From NCBI GenBank assembly GCA_036489565.1, contig DASXFN010000106.1:62001-126000 (forward strand): a stretch of DNA of 64,000 bases, read 5' to 3'. Position numbers and translations under genes: made by a program. Below are positions 9,240 through 16,599 of the stretch, one piece after another. This stretch comes from JAICKN01 sp036489565 (GTDB lineage: Bacteria; Acidobacteriota; Terriglobia; Terriglobales; Acidobacteriaceae). Each line of letters opens with the position of its first letter. Within the stretch, counting starts at the first letter, position 1. The notes under the pieces are model-generated. The model was not told the origin of the DNA. It saw only the letters and a program-made list of their open reading frames with translations, and did not search any database.

Positions 9240-9593
9240 ATGTACAAAGATTTCCACGCCACCGACCGCTGGACCAAGAAACAGGTCCATTGCCTCTACC
9301 AGGCGCTCATCGTTGCCGTCGCCACTCGCCACGCCGACGCCGTTGACATTAAATTCCTCGTGGACGGACGCCCCGTTTGGGTCGCGCTGCCGCTGCCTGC
9401 ATGGGCGGAATATCAAAAGCGCACCAAGAGAATGATTACTGACCCGCTGGCAATCGAAATTGCCGGACACTATCTGAAGACCGCGCTCGAAACCGGCGAG
9501 GGTGTTGGCCGCGAAATGTACTCGCTTACTGTAGCCGAGACTTTGAACCATCTCGAGTCCTTAGTGAAAGAAGAAACAGAAGCCACCGCGTAA
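9240..9593 (+). CDS. hypothetical protein, 117 aa
   Basis: Not recognised. A soluble protein that begins MYKDFHATDRWTKKQVH; its middle (VDIKFLVDGRPVWVALP) looks like two beta strands, and the C-terminal half is helical and acidic. No signal peptide, membrane span or Cys motif. The start at 9240 was chosen over an in-frame one at 9195 because the upstream 15 codons look non-coding. Codon use resembles its neighbours. Confidence 0.65.
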   Translation: MYKDFHATDRWTKKQVHCLYQALIVAVATRHADAVDIKFLVDGRPVWVALPLPAWAEYQKRTKRMITDPLAIEIAGHYLKTALETGEGVGREMYSLTVAETLNHLESLVKEETEATA

Positions 9594-9698
9594 AGTGTTT
9601 GCCAGTTTTCTTGGTTGAGTCCCCGGTAGATCCGGCTTAAAAACTCCTGTCAGCAAATTTTGCTCGCCCCGCAGTAAAATTTGGCAGCGGCTTTTCCC

Positions 9699-10181
9699 AT
9701 GGCAAAACCAAAGCGCAATCCGTCTCTCGAAGGCGCTCCGTTGCATACTCACAGCGACCCGTACGCCCTCAAACGAAAAGCAATCCCTCACGAGTTCGTG
9801 CTGGATGCGCTTGCTCCTTTACCGTTTGAAACCCGTCCTCTGTTCGGCACGCTGGCGGTTTACGTAAATGACAAGATCGTATTTGCCCTTCGCGATAAAC
9901 GGGACGCGGCTGCGGACGACGACGGCCTATGGCTCGCCACCACCAAGGAGCACCACAAGAGTTTGCGGCAAGACTTCCCGAACATGCGGTCCATCCGCGT
10001 GCTCGGCAAAAAAGTGACCGGCTGGCAGCTTCTTCCCGCCGATGCGCCGGACTTCGAGGAATCCGCATTGCTGGCTTGCGAATTTGTGATCGCAGGTGAT
10101 CCGCGAATCGGGAAGGTGCCCGCATCGCGGCGTGCGTCGAAGGTCAGGAAGTTGACAAAGAAGCCCAAAAAAAAGAAATAA
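9699..10181 (+). CDS. TfoX/YjbR-like small protein (hypothetical)
   Basis: 160 residues from the ATG at 9699. The central segment (RPLFGTLAVYVNDKIVFALRDK, then DGLWLATTKEHHKSL and GWQLLPADAPDFEESA) resembles the TfoX N-terminal/MmcQ fold, in which a beta sheet presents a conserved MFG/LFG turn. The tail is a very basic Lys run (KKPKKKK), suggesting nucleic-acid contact or a disordered end. Family assignment is by pattern only; no role can be given. Confidence 0.6.
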   Translation: MAKPKRNPSLEGAPLHTHSDPYALKRKAIPHEFVLDALAPLPFETRPLFGTLAVYVNDKIVFALRDKRDAAADDDGLWLATTKEHHKSLRQDFPNMRSIRVLGKKVTGWQLLPADAPDFEESALLACEFVIAGDPRIGKVPASRRASKVRKLTKKPKKKK

Positions 10182-10238
10182 CCGGCCACAACCATTCGGT
10201 AAATCCCACCATGCGATACTGACAGGCTTGGAGAGACC

Positions 10239-10766
10239 ATGATTAATAAAGTTCTGACGGGCATCGCGGTCTTGTTTGCAATTGTTCTGATCTGCGGAGC
10301 ATTTAAGTCGGGAGACTTCCATGTGCAGCGCAGTGTCACGATCCAAGCCTCTCCGGAAAAGATATTCCCTTTGATCAACGACTATCACAACTGGACGTCC
10401 TGGTCGCCCCACGAAAAACTCGATCCCAACATGAATCGCACATTTAGCGGACCGCCCAGCGGTCAAGGCGCGGTGTACGAGTGGGAGGGCAACAACAAAG
10501 CGGGTAAGGGCCGCATGGAAATCATCAAGTCGGTCCCGTTGTCGAAGGTTGCCATCAAAATGGATTTCTCCCGCCCCACGGAAGTCCACGACCTCGCCGA
10601 ATTCACGCTGCAACCCAACGGCAATTCCACCAACGTGACTTGGACGATGTCCGGACGGCTGACCTATCCGGAGAGAGTCATGACCATCGCTCTGAGCATG
10701 GACAAGGTTATGGGAAATGACCTTGCCACCGGCCTCGCCAACATGAAGGCGGTCGCAGAAAAGTAA
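10239..10766 (+). CDS. SRPBCC (START-like) family protein
   Basis: 175 residues. An N-terminal hydrophobic segment (LTGIAVLFAIVLICGAF) may anchor it in the membrane or act as a signal. Residues 28-170 have the SRPBCC pattern: VQRSVTIQASPEKIFPLINDYHNWTSWSPHEKLDP at the start and a long C-terminal helix (MTIALSMDKVMGNDLATGLANMK). The fold binds hydrophobic ligands; the ligand here is unknown. A strong ribosome site (GGAGAGACC) precedes the ATG. Confidence 0.8.
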   Translation: MINKVLTGIAVLFAIVLICGAFKSGDFHVQRSVTIQASPEKIFPLINDYHNWTSWSPHEKLDPNMNRTFSGPPSGQGAVYEWEGNNKAGKGRMEIIKSVPLSKVAIKMDFSRPTEVHDLAEFTLQPNGNSTNVTWTMSGRLTYPERVMTIALSMDKVMGNDLATGLANMKAVAEK

Positions 10767-10779
10767 GCAATGCTTTGGC

Positions 10780-10842
10780 AGGGCACGGCTTCAGCCGTGC
10801 CGAATGGGCGCCAAATAATGAGAGGGCTTTAGCCCCTGAGGT
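10780..10842. repeat. family A paired-hairpin repeat, copy A2
   Basis: GGCACGGCTTCAGCCGTGCC (10782-10801) followed about 25 bp later by GGGCTTTAGCCCCTGAGG (10824-10841). Same architecture as 7290-7360 and 13484-13543. Confidence 0.8.
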
Positions 10843-11028
10843 ACTCTGTGACGACTCTGTTTTTACGGGATGGTGAACATTTAGAGCAGATTCGGGAAAA
10901 TTAGTTTTTTATGAGAGCTACATCACGCATGGCTCGCCCCATAGCGCAGGAAAAATAAAAATGAGCTGAATGTCGATCAAGCGGCTTTTCATTCGATCCA
11001 CTGATGAAAGGTTCATGGAGGAACCAAT

Positions 11029-11439
11029 ATGCAATCAACAACTCAAACTGCTTCGGTATCCAAAACAATGCTCTGGACAGGCCGCGTCATCAGCGCCCTG
11101 CCCGTGCTCACGCTGCTCTTCGCTGGCGGTATGAAACTAATGAAGTCGGCGGCGGTGTTGCAGGGATTCGCCCAATACGGATATCCCGATCGCCTGATCG
11201 TGATGATTGGGGTCCTCGAAGTCGCCTGCACGGTTGTGTATTTGATCCCAAGGCTGTCTGTTCTGGGCGCAATCTTGATGACCGCTTTCCTGGGCGGTGC
11301 AACTGCGAGCAACGTGCGCATTGGCAGCTCCTCATGGGTCATCACGGTCGCTCTCGGTATTCTGGTTTGGGTTGGACTTTATCTCCGCGACCCGCGGGTG
11401 AGAGCATTGGTTCCACTGTGCAGCAGAGTGCAAAATTGA
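11029..11439 (+). CDS. DoxX-like family membrane protein
   Basis: 136 residues with four hydrophobic helices, matching DoxX-like proteins: LWTGRVISALPVLTLLFAGGMKLM, then FAQYGYPDRLIVMIGVLEVACTVVYLIP, LGAILMTAFLGGATASNVRIG and WVITVALGILVWVGLYLRDP. The GGMKLM and GATA segments are typical. The ATG at 11029 has GGAGGAACCAAT upstream. The family's molecular role is poorly known, often linked to quinone or thiol redox. No partner genes are adjacent. Confidence 0.85.
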   Translation: MQSTTQTASVSKTMLWTGRVISALPVLTLLFAGGMKLMKSAAVLQGFAQYGYPDRLIVMIGVLEVACTVVYLIPRLSVLGAILMTAFLGGATASNVRIGSSSWVITVALGILVWVGLYLRDPRVRALVPLCSRVQN

Positions 11440-11455
11440 TTCAGAGGTTTTGAGA

Positions 11456-11480
11456 GAGGCATGAGTTAAGCCATGCCGTT
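11456..11480. repeat. family A-related single hairpin, copy A5
   Basis: GGCATGAGTTAAGCCATGCC (11458-11477) is a degenerate single hairpin of the family A type, between the DoxX-like gene and the convergent mazF. Confidence 0.55.
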
Positions 11481-11524
11481 AGAAAAAGATTAAGATCAGG
11501 CTTTAAAAGTCCCGCTTGCCAAAC

Positions 11525-11866
11525 TTATGTGCGGCTGAACATTTCAAGCAGAACGTCAGAAGCTTGCTGCGCGGCATTTGGCGGGGCCGTTCCGAGTTTT
11601 CGCACCAACCGCTGCGTGTCAATAGCACGCAGTTGGTCGAGAGCAACCTGGCCGGATTTTCCCTGGAATCGCACGGCCACGCGCGTGGGATAGGAACGTA
11701 TGGTTGTGGTCATTGGAGCAACAATGACAGTCTGCAAATGCTGGTTCATCTCATCAGGCGAGACCACCATACAAGGCCTCGTCTTCTTGATTTCAGTGCC
11801 GTGCGTGGGATCCAGCGTAACCAGCCAAATCTCGTCGCGCCGAGGAACGCGGTCTACCACTGCCAA
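11525..11866 (-). CDS. mazF: type II toxin, PemK/MazF family endoribonuclease
   Basis: 113 residues: VPRRDEIWLVTLDPTHGTEIKKTRPCMVVSPDEMN carries the family's RG/RR-[DE]-[IV]-W start and the K-x-R-P-x-x-V-x-S core. QTVIVAPMTTTIRSYPTRV and VALDQLRAIDTQRLVR complete the fold. It would cleave mRNA at short motifs when free of antitoxin. Its start overlaps the end of the antitoxin gene by 13 bases, so the two are translationally coupled. Confidence 0.92.
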   Translation of the reverse strand: MAVVDRVPRRDEIWLVTLDPTHGTEIKKTRPCMVVSPDEMNQHLQTVIVAPMTTTIRSYPTRVAVRFQGKSGQVALDQLRAIDTQRLVRKLGTAPPNAAQQASDVLLEMFSRT

Positions 11867-12105
11867 TCCTTGCGGTCGAATTCGTTGCCGCCAGCGGACT
11901 CCAGCAGAAGTTCATCATCGGGGTAAGAGTGTGCCGCGCGAAAGCGTTCATCCCACCCTTGGCGGGGACGCCGTTCAGGGGAAATAATGATGCATTCATT
12001 CTCAACCCGTAGGGTCACACGGTCGCTGAAGCCGCATTGTTCTATGAGAGGCTTCGGAATGCGGATACCACGTGAGTTGCCGATACGGATTAATTCGATT
12101 TTCAT
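11854..12105 (-). CDS. mazE: AbrB/MazE-type antitoxin
   Basis: 83 residues. The N-terminal swapped-hairpin SpoVT/AbrB/MazE domain reads MKIELIRIGNSRGIRIPKPLIEQCG and VTLRVENECIIISPERRPRQGWDERF. The C-terminal tail (ESAGGNEFDRKDWQW) is acidic, as expected for the toxin-neutralising part. It precedes mazF in the normal antitoxin-toxin order. A 15-bp palindrome directly upstream of the start is a candidate autoregulatory operator. Confidence 0.92.
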   Translation of the reverse strand: MKIELIRIGNSRGIRIPKPLIEQCGFSDRVTLRVENECIIISPERRPRQGWDERFRAAHSYPDDELLLESAGGNEFDRKDWQW

Positions 12106-12112
12106 ATATCGT

Positions 12113-12127
12113 AATTACATTGTAATT
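12113..12127. promoter_or_regulatory. candidate mazEF operator
   Basis: AATTACA-T-TGTAATT is a perfect inverted repeat 8 bp upstream of the antitoxin start. AbrB-type antitoxins repress their own promoters at such AT-rich palindromes. Confidence 0.55.
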
Positions 12128-12190
12128 CCGGTACATTTGAACTTGCAATAGCAATTCGACCACTTATATTTATGCAAGGAGATTACCCCC

Positions 12191-13363
12191 ATGTCCACCA
12201 TCCGCGTTCTAGCAGGCACCCGCAAAGGCGCATTCATCCTGACTTCTGATGGCAAGCGCGAAAAATGGGAGGTTTCTGGCCCCCACTTTGCCGGCTGGGA
12301 GATGTATCACCTGAAAGGCTCGCCCGTTGATCCCAACCGCATCTATGCCTCGCAGACCAGCGGATGGTTCGGCCAGATCATCCAGCGCTCCGACGATGGC
12401 GGCAAAACCTGGCACCAACCCGGCACCCCTCCAGGAGAGCCCGTCGCGCCCGGTCCGCCGAAATCCGCCAGCAATAAGTTCGCTTACGACATTGCCGCCG
12501 CGCCGCTCACCACGCATCAGTGGTACGACGGCACGCAGCATCCATGGGAGTTCAAGCGTGTTTGGCACCTCGAGCCGTCGCTCACCGACCCAAACACTGT
12601 TTACGCTGGCGTGGAAGACGCGGGCCTGTTCCGCTCCACCGATGGCGGCGAGAACTGGCACGAACTTCCCGGCCTGCGCGGACACGGCACCGGCCCCAAG
12701 TGGCAGCCGGGCGCGGGCGGCATGTGCCTGCACACCATCATCCTTGATCCGAAAAATCCAAAGCGAATTTATATAGCCATTTCCGCCGCGGGCGCCTTCC
12801 GCACCGACGACGGCGGCGCGAGCTGGAAGCCAATCAACAAGGGCCTGCGCTCGCAGTACATCCCCGATCAGGACGCCGAGGTCGGACACTGCGTGCATCA
12901 CATCGCCATGCACCCAAAGCGGCCCGGCGTTCTCTTCATGCAGAAGCATTGGGACGTGATGCGCTCTGACGATGCCGGCGACAACTGGAAAGAAGTTAGC
13001 GGAAACTTGCCGACGGATTTTGGTTTTGTCATTGACGTACACGCGCACGAGCCGGAAACAATTTACGTTGTCCCCATCAAGAGCGACTCAGAGCACTTCC
13101 CGCTCGATGGCAAGCTCCAAGTCTTCCGCAGCCGCACCGGAGGCAACGAGTGGGAAGCGCTGACCAAAGGTCTCCCACAGAAAGACTGCTACGTAAACGT
13201 GCTGCGTGACGCCATGGCCGTGGACTCGCTCGACAAATGTGGAATTTATTTCGGCACAACCGGCGGCCAAATCTACGCCTCGTCCGACGCGGGCGACAGC
13301 TGGAACGCGATTGTGCGCGACCTGCCCGCAGTGCTCAGTATCGAGGTGCAGACGATTGGGTGA
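12191..13363 (+). CDS. cytoplasmic BNR/Asp-box (sialidase-like) beta-propeller protein
   Basis: 390 residues with at least five Asp-box turns: SDDGGKTW, STDGGENW, TDDGGASW, SDDAGDNW and SSDAGDSW, i.e. a multi-bladed propeller. No signal peptide is seen (MSTIRVLAGTRKGAFIL), so it is cytoplasmic, unlike the secreted propeller at 24814. Asp boxes are structural and do not prove sialidase activity; the Arg triad of sialidases is not evident. I recall this family sitting beside a MoaD/ThiS-like gene in many bacteria; here one lies 730 bp downstream, past an inserted toxin-antitoxin cassette and repeats. Ribosome site: AAGGAGATTACCCCC. Confidence 0.85.
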   Translation: MSTIRVLAGTRKGAFILTSDGKREKWEVSGPHFAGWEMYHLKGSPVDPNRIYASQTSGWFGQIIQRSDDGGKTWHQPGTPPGEPVAPGPPKSASNKFAYDIAAAPLTTHQWYDGTQHPWEFKRVWHLEPSLTDPNTVYAGVEDAGLFRSTDGGENWHELPGLRGHGTGPKWQPGAGGMCLHTIILDPKNPKRIYIAISAAGAFRTDDGGASWKPINKGLRSQYIPDQDAEVGHCVHHIAMHPKRPGVLFMQKHWDVMRSDDAGDNWKEVSGNLPTDFGFVIDVHAHEPETIYVVPIKSDSEHFPLDGKLQVFRSRTGGNEWEALTKGLPQKDCYVNVLRDAMAVDSLDKCGIYFGTTGGQIYASSDAGDSWNAIVRDLPAVLSIEVQTIG

Positions 13364-13368
13364 ATGTA

Positions 13369-13391
13369 GGCGCGGGCGTCTCGCCCGTGCG
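13369..13391. repeat. family B single hairpin, copy B1
   Basis: GCGCGGGCGTCTCGCCCGTGC: stem CGGGCG/CGCCCG just after the propeller gene stop. It is the left half of the family B element, standing alone. Confidence 0.6.
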
Positions 13392-13400
13392 ATTCAGTAG

Positions 13401-13416
13401 TGTTCCACGTGGAACA
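13401..13416. promoter_or_regulatory. parS: parS-like chromosome partition site
   Basis: TGTTCCACGTGGAACA is a perfect 16-bp palindrome. It matches the chromosomal parS consensus recognised by ParB/Spo0J (TGTTNCACGTGAAACA and the Pseudomonas form TGTTCCACGTGGAAC). It is intergenic. parAB are not in the window. If genuine, this segment lies in the origin-proximal part of the chromosome. Confidence 0.75.
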
Positions 13417-13420
13417 CATC

Positions 13421-13442
13421 GTCATGACGGAGATGTCATGAC
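13421..13442. repeat. two copies of an 8-bp palindrome beside parS
   Basis: GTCATGAC occurs at 13421-13428 and 13435-13442, 14 bp apart, five bases after the parS-like site. Each copy is itself a perfect palindrome. Confidence 0.6.
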
Positions 13443-13483
13443 AGCTAAGTGCTAGATAACGCACGCGCGAAGGGTCGTGTGGA

Positions 13484-13543
13484 AGGGCACGGCTTTAGCC
13501 GTGACGCTAGCGGTTCGCATAAATGGCTTTGAGCCCCTGAGGA
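13484..13543. repeat. family A paired-hairpin repeat, copy A3
   Basis: GGGCACGGCTTTAGCCGTGA (13485-13504), then after about 20 bp GGCTTTGAGCCCCTGAGG (13525-13542). Same layout as copies A1 and A2. Confidence 0.75.
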
Positions 13544-13624
13544 GCTTGCTAGATTGTCCTAGATTGATAGAGCTTGAAGATATACAACAATAATGTAGAT
13601 CAATCGGGAAATGAGGAGCGTGCC

Positions 13625-13855
13625 GTGCAAGTCTCAAAATGGGGCAACAGTCTGGCGGTGCGACTGCCGTCGGAGGTTGTGGAAGCTCTCGACCTGAAAG
13701 AAGGCGATCAGATCGAAATTAAGATCGCCAGCACGCGGGAATTTGAAGTGCGCCGTGATCCCGCGAGGCAGCGGGCCCTTGACCGCCTGCGCAAGCTGCG
13801 CCGCCCCTTGCCATCCGGATTTGTATTTGACCGGGAAGAGGCGAATGCCCGTTAA
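13625..13855 (+). CDS. AbrB/MazE-family antitoxin (VapB-type)
   Basis: 76 residues from a GTG at 13625: VQVSKWGNSLAVRLPSEVVEALDLKEGDQIEIKIAS is a typical AbrB/MazE DNA-binding half, and RQRALDRLRKLRRPLPSGFVFDREEANAR is a basic then acidic tail that would bind a PIN toxin. GAGGAG lies seven bases upstream. An ATA/TTG extension to 13574 is possible but lacks a ribosome site. Its toxin gene is broken (next entry), so this is now an orphan antitoxin. Confidence 0.85.
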   Translation: MQVSKWGNSLAVRLPSEVVEALDLKEGDQIEIKIASTREFEVRRDPARQRALDRLRKLRRPLPSGFVFDREEANAR

Positions 13856-13857
13856 GA

Positions 13858-14052
13858 ATGTCCGTCAAGAATAAAGACTTCTTCGATACTAAAGTGCTGA
13901 TCTATGCGGTAGCGATTCAGGCGTGCCGTTCCGAGGTGAAACATGCGATTCCGCGCCCATCCGGCGCAACTATCAGGACAGCCAGATGCTCTCGTGGCAG
14001 TTGCGCCCCATTGGGCGCGTGGGACACAATGGAGAGACTATGGCACGGCTAA
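13858..14052 (+). pseudogene. truncated VapC-like PIN-domain toxin
   Basis: The frame opens MSVKNKDFFDTKVLIYAV, the first strand of a PIN/VapC ribonuclease with its catalytic Asp (D10), but the usual Asn after it is Lys. After 17-20 residues homology ends; the frame stops at 64 residues (VapC is about 130). A shifted frame nearby reads LSGQPDALVAVAP, which may be a relic of the conserved C-terminal WDALIVAAA helix. I infer an internal deletion plus frameshift. A family A hairpin overlaps its end. Confidence 0.7.
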
Positions 14053-14062
14053 AGCCATGCCC
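14041..14062. repeat. family A single hairpin, copy A4 (reverse)
   Basis: TGGCACGGCTAAAGCCATGC is the reverse orientation of the first family A hairpin. It overlaps the end of the broken vapC and may mark the rearrangement breakpoint. Confidence 0.65.
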
Positions 14063-14092
14063 TTCCACAATCAGACTCGGGAGTCTCTTAAC

Positions 14093-14416
14093 ATGATCCG
14101 CATCATCCTCCCTTTCCATCTCCGGACCCTGGCGCACGTCGGCAGCGAGGTTACGCTCGAAGTTACGGATATGGAAATCACGGCCGGTCACGCAACGGGC
14201 GTCACTGTGAGATCGCTGCTGGACGCGCTCGAAGCCCGCTATCCCATGCTGCGCGGCGCTATTCGCGACCATGACACCCTACAACGCCGCCCGTTTCTGC
14301 GGTTTTTCGCCTGCGAAGAAGATTTGTCCCATCAATCGCCTGATGCACCACTTCCCAATGCTGTGGTCTCAGGGAAAGAGCCGTTCGTTATTATCGGGGC
14401 AATTGCAGGAGGATAG
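14093..14416 (+). CDS. MoaD/ThiS-family sulfur-carrier-like protein ending in GG
   Basis: 107 residues with the ubiquitin-like beta-grasp pattern: MIRIILPFHLRTLAHVG at the start, the helix TVRSLLDALEARYPMLRGAI, and the C-terminal strand FVIIGAIAGG. The terminal diglycine is what an E1-like enzyme adenylates and loads with sulfur. The reading frame is open back to 13943, but the ATG at 14093 gives the family N-terminus; upstream codons come from the vapC relic and a repeat. Candidate roles are molybdopterin synthesis, thiamine, or a CysO-type cysteine pathway with the cysteine synthase and JAMM protease at 42-43.6 kb. Confidence 0.82.
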   Translation: MIRIILPFHLRTLAHVGSEVTLEVTDMEITAGHATGVTVRSLLDALEARYPMLRGAIRDHDTLQRRPFLRFFACEEDLSHQSPDAPLPNAVVSGKEPFVIIGAIAGG

Positions 14417-14448
14417 AGAAAGGGCCATTCATTCCGCGGAAAGCAGCA

Positions 14449-15621
14449 CTACTCTCCATGCCTTCTCGGCACGCGCTTGGAAATATTGCAGAGGATTTCA
14501 TAAGGCACGGTATTCGCCAGCGATGCGTGTTCGCGGGCATCTACGTTTAAACCATCCACTGTCCCGAGCAGCACGACTTCATCGCCAACGGAGACCTCGG
14601 AGAGGCCGGTAACGTCAGCCAAAGTTAAATCCATAGAGATGCGTCCCACGATGGGCGCGTAGTAGCCGCGAACGATCACGCGTCCGCCGGAAGAAATCTG
14701 GCGGTTCAAACCATCCGCATACCCAACCGGCAGCACGGCGATGCGGGCGGGAGCTTTAGTGACGTAGGTTCCGCCATATCCCAAAGCCTGATGAGCGGGA
14801 ACGTCGCGCAGAGATAGAATTTTTGTTTTCCAGGTAAGCACGGGCTTTACCGGAAGCCGCAGCTTGCTGCCGCCAACTTCCCTGCCCGCGCGCTCAAAGG
14901 GAAGATAGTAGCCATAGAGCGCGAGGCCGGGACGCACCATCGTGTTCCAGCTTTCCTGCCGCGAAATGACCGCGCTGGTATTGGCAACGTGGATGAACAC
15001 CGGCTTGAAACCCGAATCATGCACAATTTTCCGCGCCTGATTAAATTGCTTGATCTGCTCATCCACCGATGGCGCATCGAGAACTTCTGAGGAAGCCAGG
15101 TGTGTGGAGAATCCTTCCACGGAAATATGCGCCGAAGATTTCAGAACTTTGCAGATGTGCGCGAGTTCGTCCAAGCCCACGCCGAGGCGTCCCATGCCGG
15201 TATCCACTTTCAGGTGGACGGAATAATTCGACACTCCCAATCGCTCGGCGGCTTTTTCCAGCGACTCGACCTGCCAGGGTTCCCAGACCGTCGGCGTAAG
15301 GCCCATGTTGACGATCTCCTGTTCCTCACCGCGCCAGAAGCCGGTCATCAGCAGGATGCGTCCTTGAATGCCAGCATTGCGCAGAGGAATCGCTTCATCG
15401 AGCGAGGTAACGCCGAACCACTTCGCGCCTTCTTCTTCAAGAGCGCGAGAGCAATCCACCGCGCCGTGGCCGTAGGCGTCGGCCTTGACTACAGCGCAAA
15501 CCGTGACGCCAGAGCCGACATGTTGCGAGACTACGCGAAAATTATGGCGCAAGTTCGGCAGCGAAACGTCCGCCCACGTGGGTCGCGTCGCGGCGCGGTT
15601 CAGGATTTCGATGCTGGCCAT
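14449..15621 (-). CDS. alr: alanine racemase
   Basis: A PLP enzyme that interconverts L- and D-alanine for peptidoglycan. 390 residues, normal length. The PLP-binding Lys46 lies in VVKADAYGHG, the second catalytic Tyr in QALGYGGTYVTKAP, and the C-terminal beta domain reads VGRISMDLTLADVTG. The N-terminus (ILNRAATRPTWADVSLPNLRHN) supports the ATG at 15621. It is monocistronic and convergent with the MoaD-like gene. Confidence 0.96.
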   Translation of the reverse strand: MASIEILNRAATRPTWADVSLPNLRHNFRVVSQHVGSGVTVCAVVKADAYGHGAVDCSRALEEEGAKWFGVTSLDEAIPLRNAGIQGRILLMTGFWRGEEQEIVNMGLTPTVWEPWQVESLEKAAERLGVSNYSVHLKVDTGMGRLGVGLDELAHICKVLKSSAHISVEGFSTHLASSEVLDAPSVDEQIKQFNQARKIVHDSGFKPVFIHVANTSAVISRQESWNTMVRPGLALYGYYLPFERAGREVGGSKLRLPVKPVLTWKTKILSLRDVPAHQALGYGGTYVTKAPARIAVLPVGYADGLNRQISSGGRVIVRGYYAPIVGRISMDLTLADVTGLSEVSVGDEVVLLGTVDGLNVDAREHASLANTVPYEILCNISKRVPRRHGE

Positions 15622-15731
15622 TGTCGCGATTATAACGGCTCCATTGCTCCCGATCAGGTTACGCCGGTGCTACGCACTGCGAATAGAATTGCCCCCTCGG
15701 GACTCCAACGCGCGCGGGCAGTCATCTTCTG

Positions 15732-16436
15732 TCAATTTTCACCCAGGGTAAAGTTCACCACAATCTGAGTCTCCACCTCGACCGGCTCTCCATTCAGGCG
15801 GTAAGGCCGGTAGCGCCACTGGCGGACTGCATCCACGGCGGCGCGGGAAAGATATGGACTTCCGCTAACTACTTGCAGGTTCTCAATGATGCCTTCGCGG
15901 CTGATGACAGCCTGCAACATAACCGAGCCTTCGGTGTGTGTTACCAGAGCTAAATGCGGATATACCGGCTGTATTTTCTGAATCAGAGAGCCTTCCATCA
16001 CCCCTTGCGAGACGGTGAACCGATGGGCCAGGATTGGATGCTCAGAACTCACCGGGCCATCGTTCACGATTTGATTCAGCGGATTCGCTCCATGCGGAAC
16101 GCCCCATGGCACTTCCGGAGCGGGCGCAAGCGAACCACCGTCGGCAGTCGAATTTGGAATACGGCTGGGCTGTCTTATCGCGCCGCTTGCCATTTCGCCA
16201 TAGGGAAGTACAACCGGATGTCCGGGATTCACCGGAATGGGCTCTGCTGGTATAGCTTTCACAATCGGGGTAAAGACCGCGGCAATGGTTTTGACTTGCG
16301 GCAGGCTTTCCACGTGAAACAAAGGCACAGCGATCAGCGCGGCCACGGCCAGGCATTCCAGGCCGAATGACAGAAGAGTGGTCCATCCTCGACGTGAAAG
16401 GTCGAGCGATGAATCGCAGAACGTCTGAGCGAACAT
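15732..16436 (-). CDS. TonB-family energy transducer-like protein
   Basis: 234 residues: a cytoplasmic start, one transmembrane helix (LLSFGLECLAVAALIAVPLF, about 22-42), a Pro-rich periplasmic linker, and a C-terminal TonB domain (about 145-234; YPHLALVTHTEGSVMLQAVI and AVDAVRQWRYRPYRLNGEPV). Such proteins couple the proton-motive force to outer-membrane receptors like the one at 26140. GGAGGACACC precedes the ATG at 16436; a longer frame to 16493 lacks this. ExbBD are not adjacent. Confidence 0.88.
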   Translation of the reverse strand: MFAQTFCDSSLDLSRRGWTTLLSFGLECLAVAALIAVPLFHVESLPQVKTIAAVFTPIVKAIPAEPIPVNPGHPVVLPYGEMASGAIRQPSRIPNSTADGGSLAPAPEVPWGVPHGANPLNQIVNDGPVSSEHPILAHRFTVSQGVMEGSLIQKIQPVYPHLALVTHTEGSVMLQAVISREGIIENLQVVSGSPYLSRAAVDAVRQWRYRPYRLNGEPVEVETQIVVNFTLGEN

Positions 16437-16599
16437 GGTGTCCTCCTGCGTGACACCACTAAAGACACCGCAAGCAGACCCCGGGAACAACAATTTTTAG
16501 AGCATATGGGACTCATAAGGTTAGGGTTCAAGAAACGGAGAGTCTGTTCAAAAAAACCACGCTGCAAGGATGCGGATATATTTGCGCCTGGAGACGACT

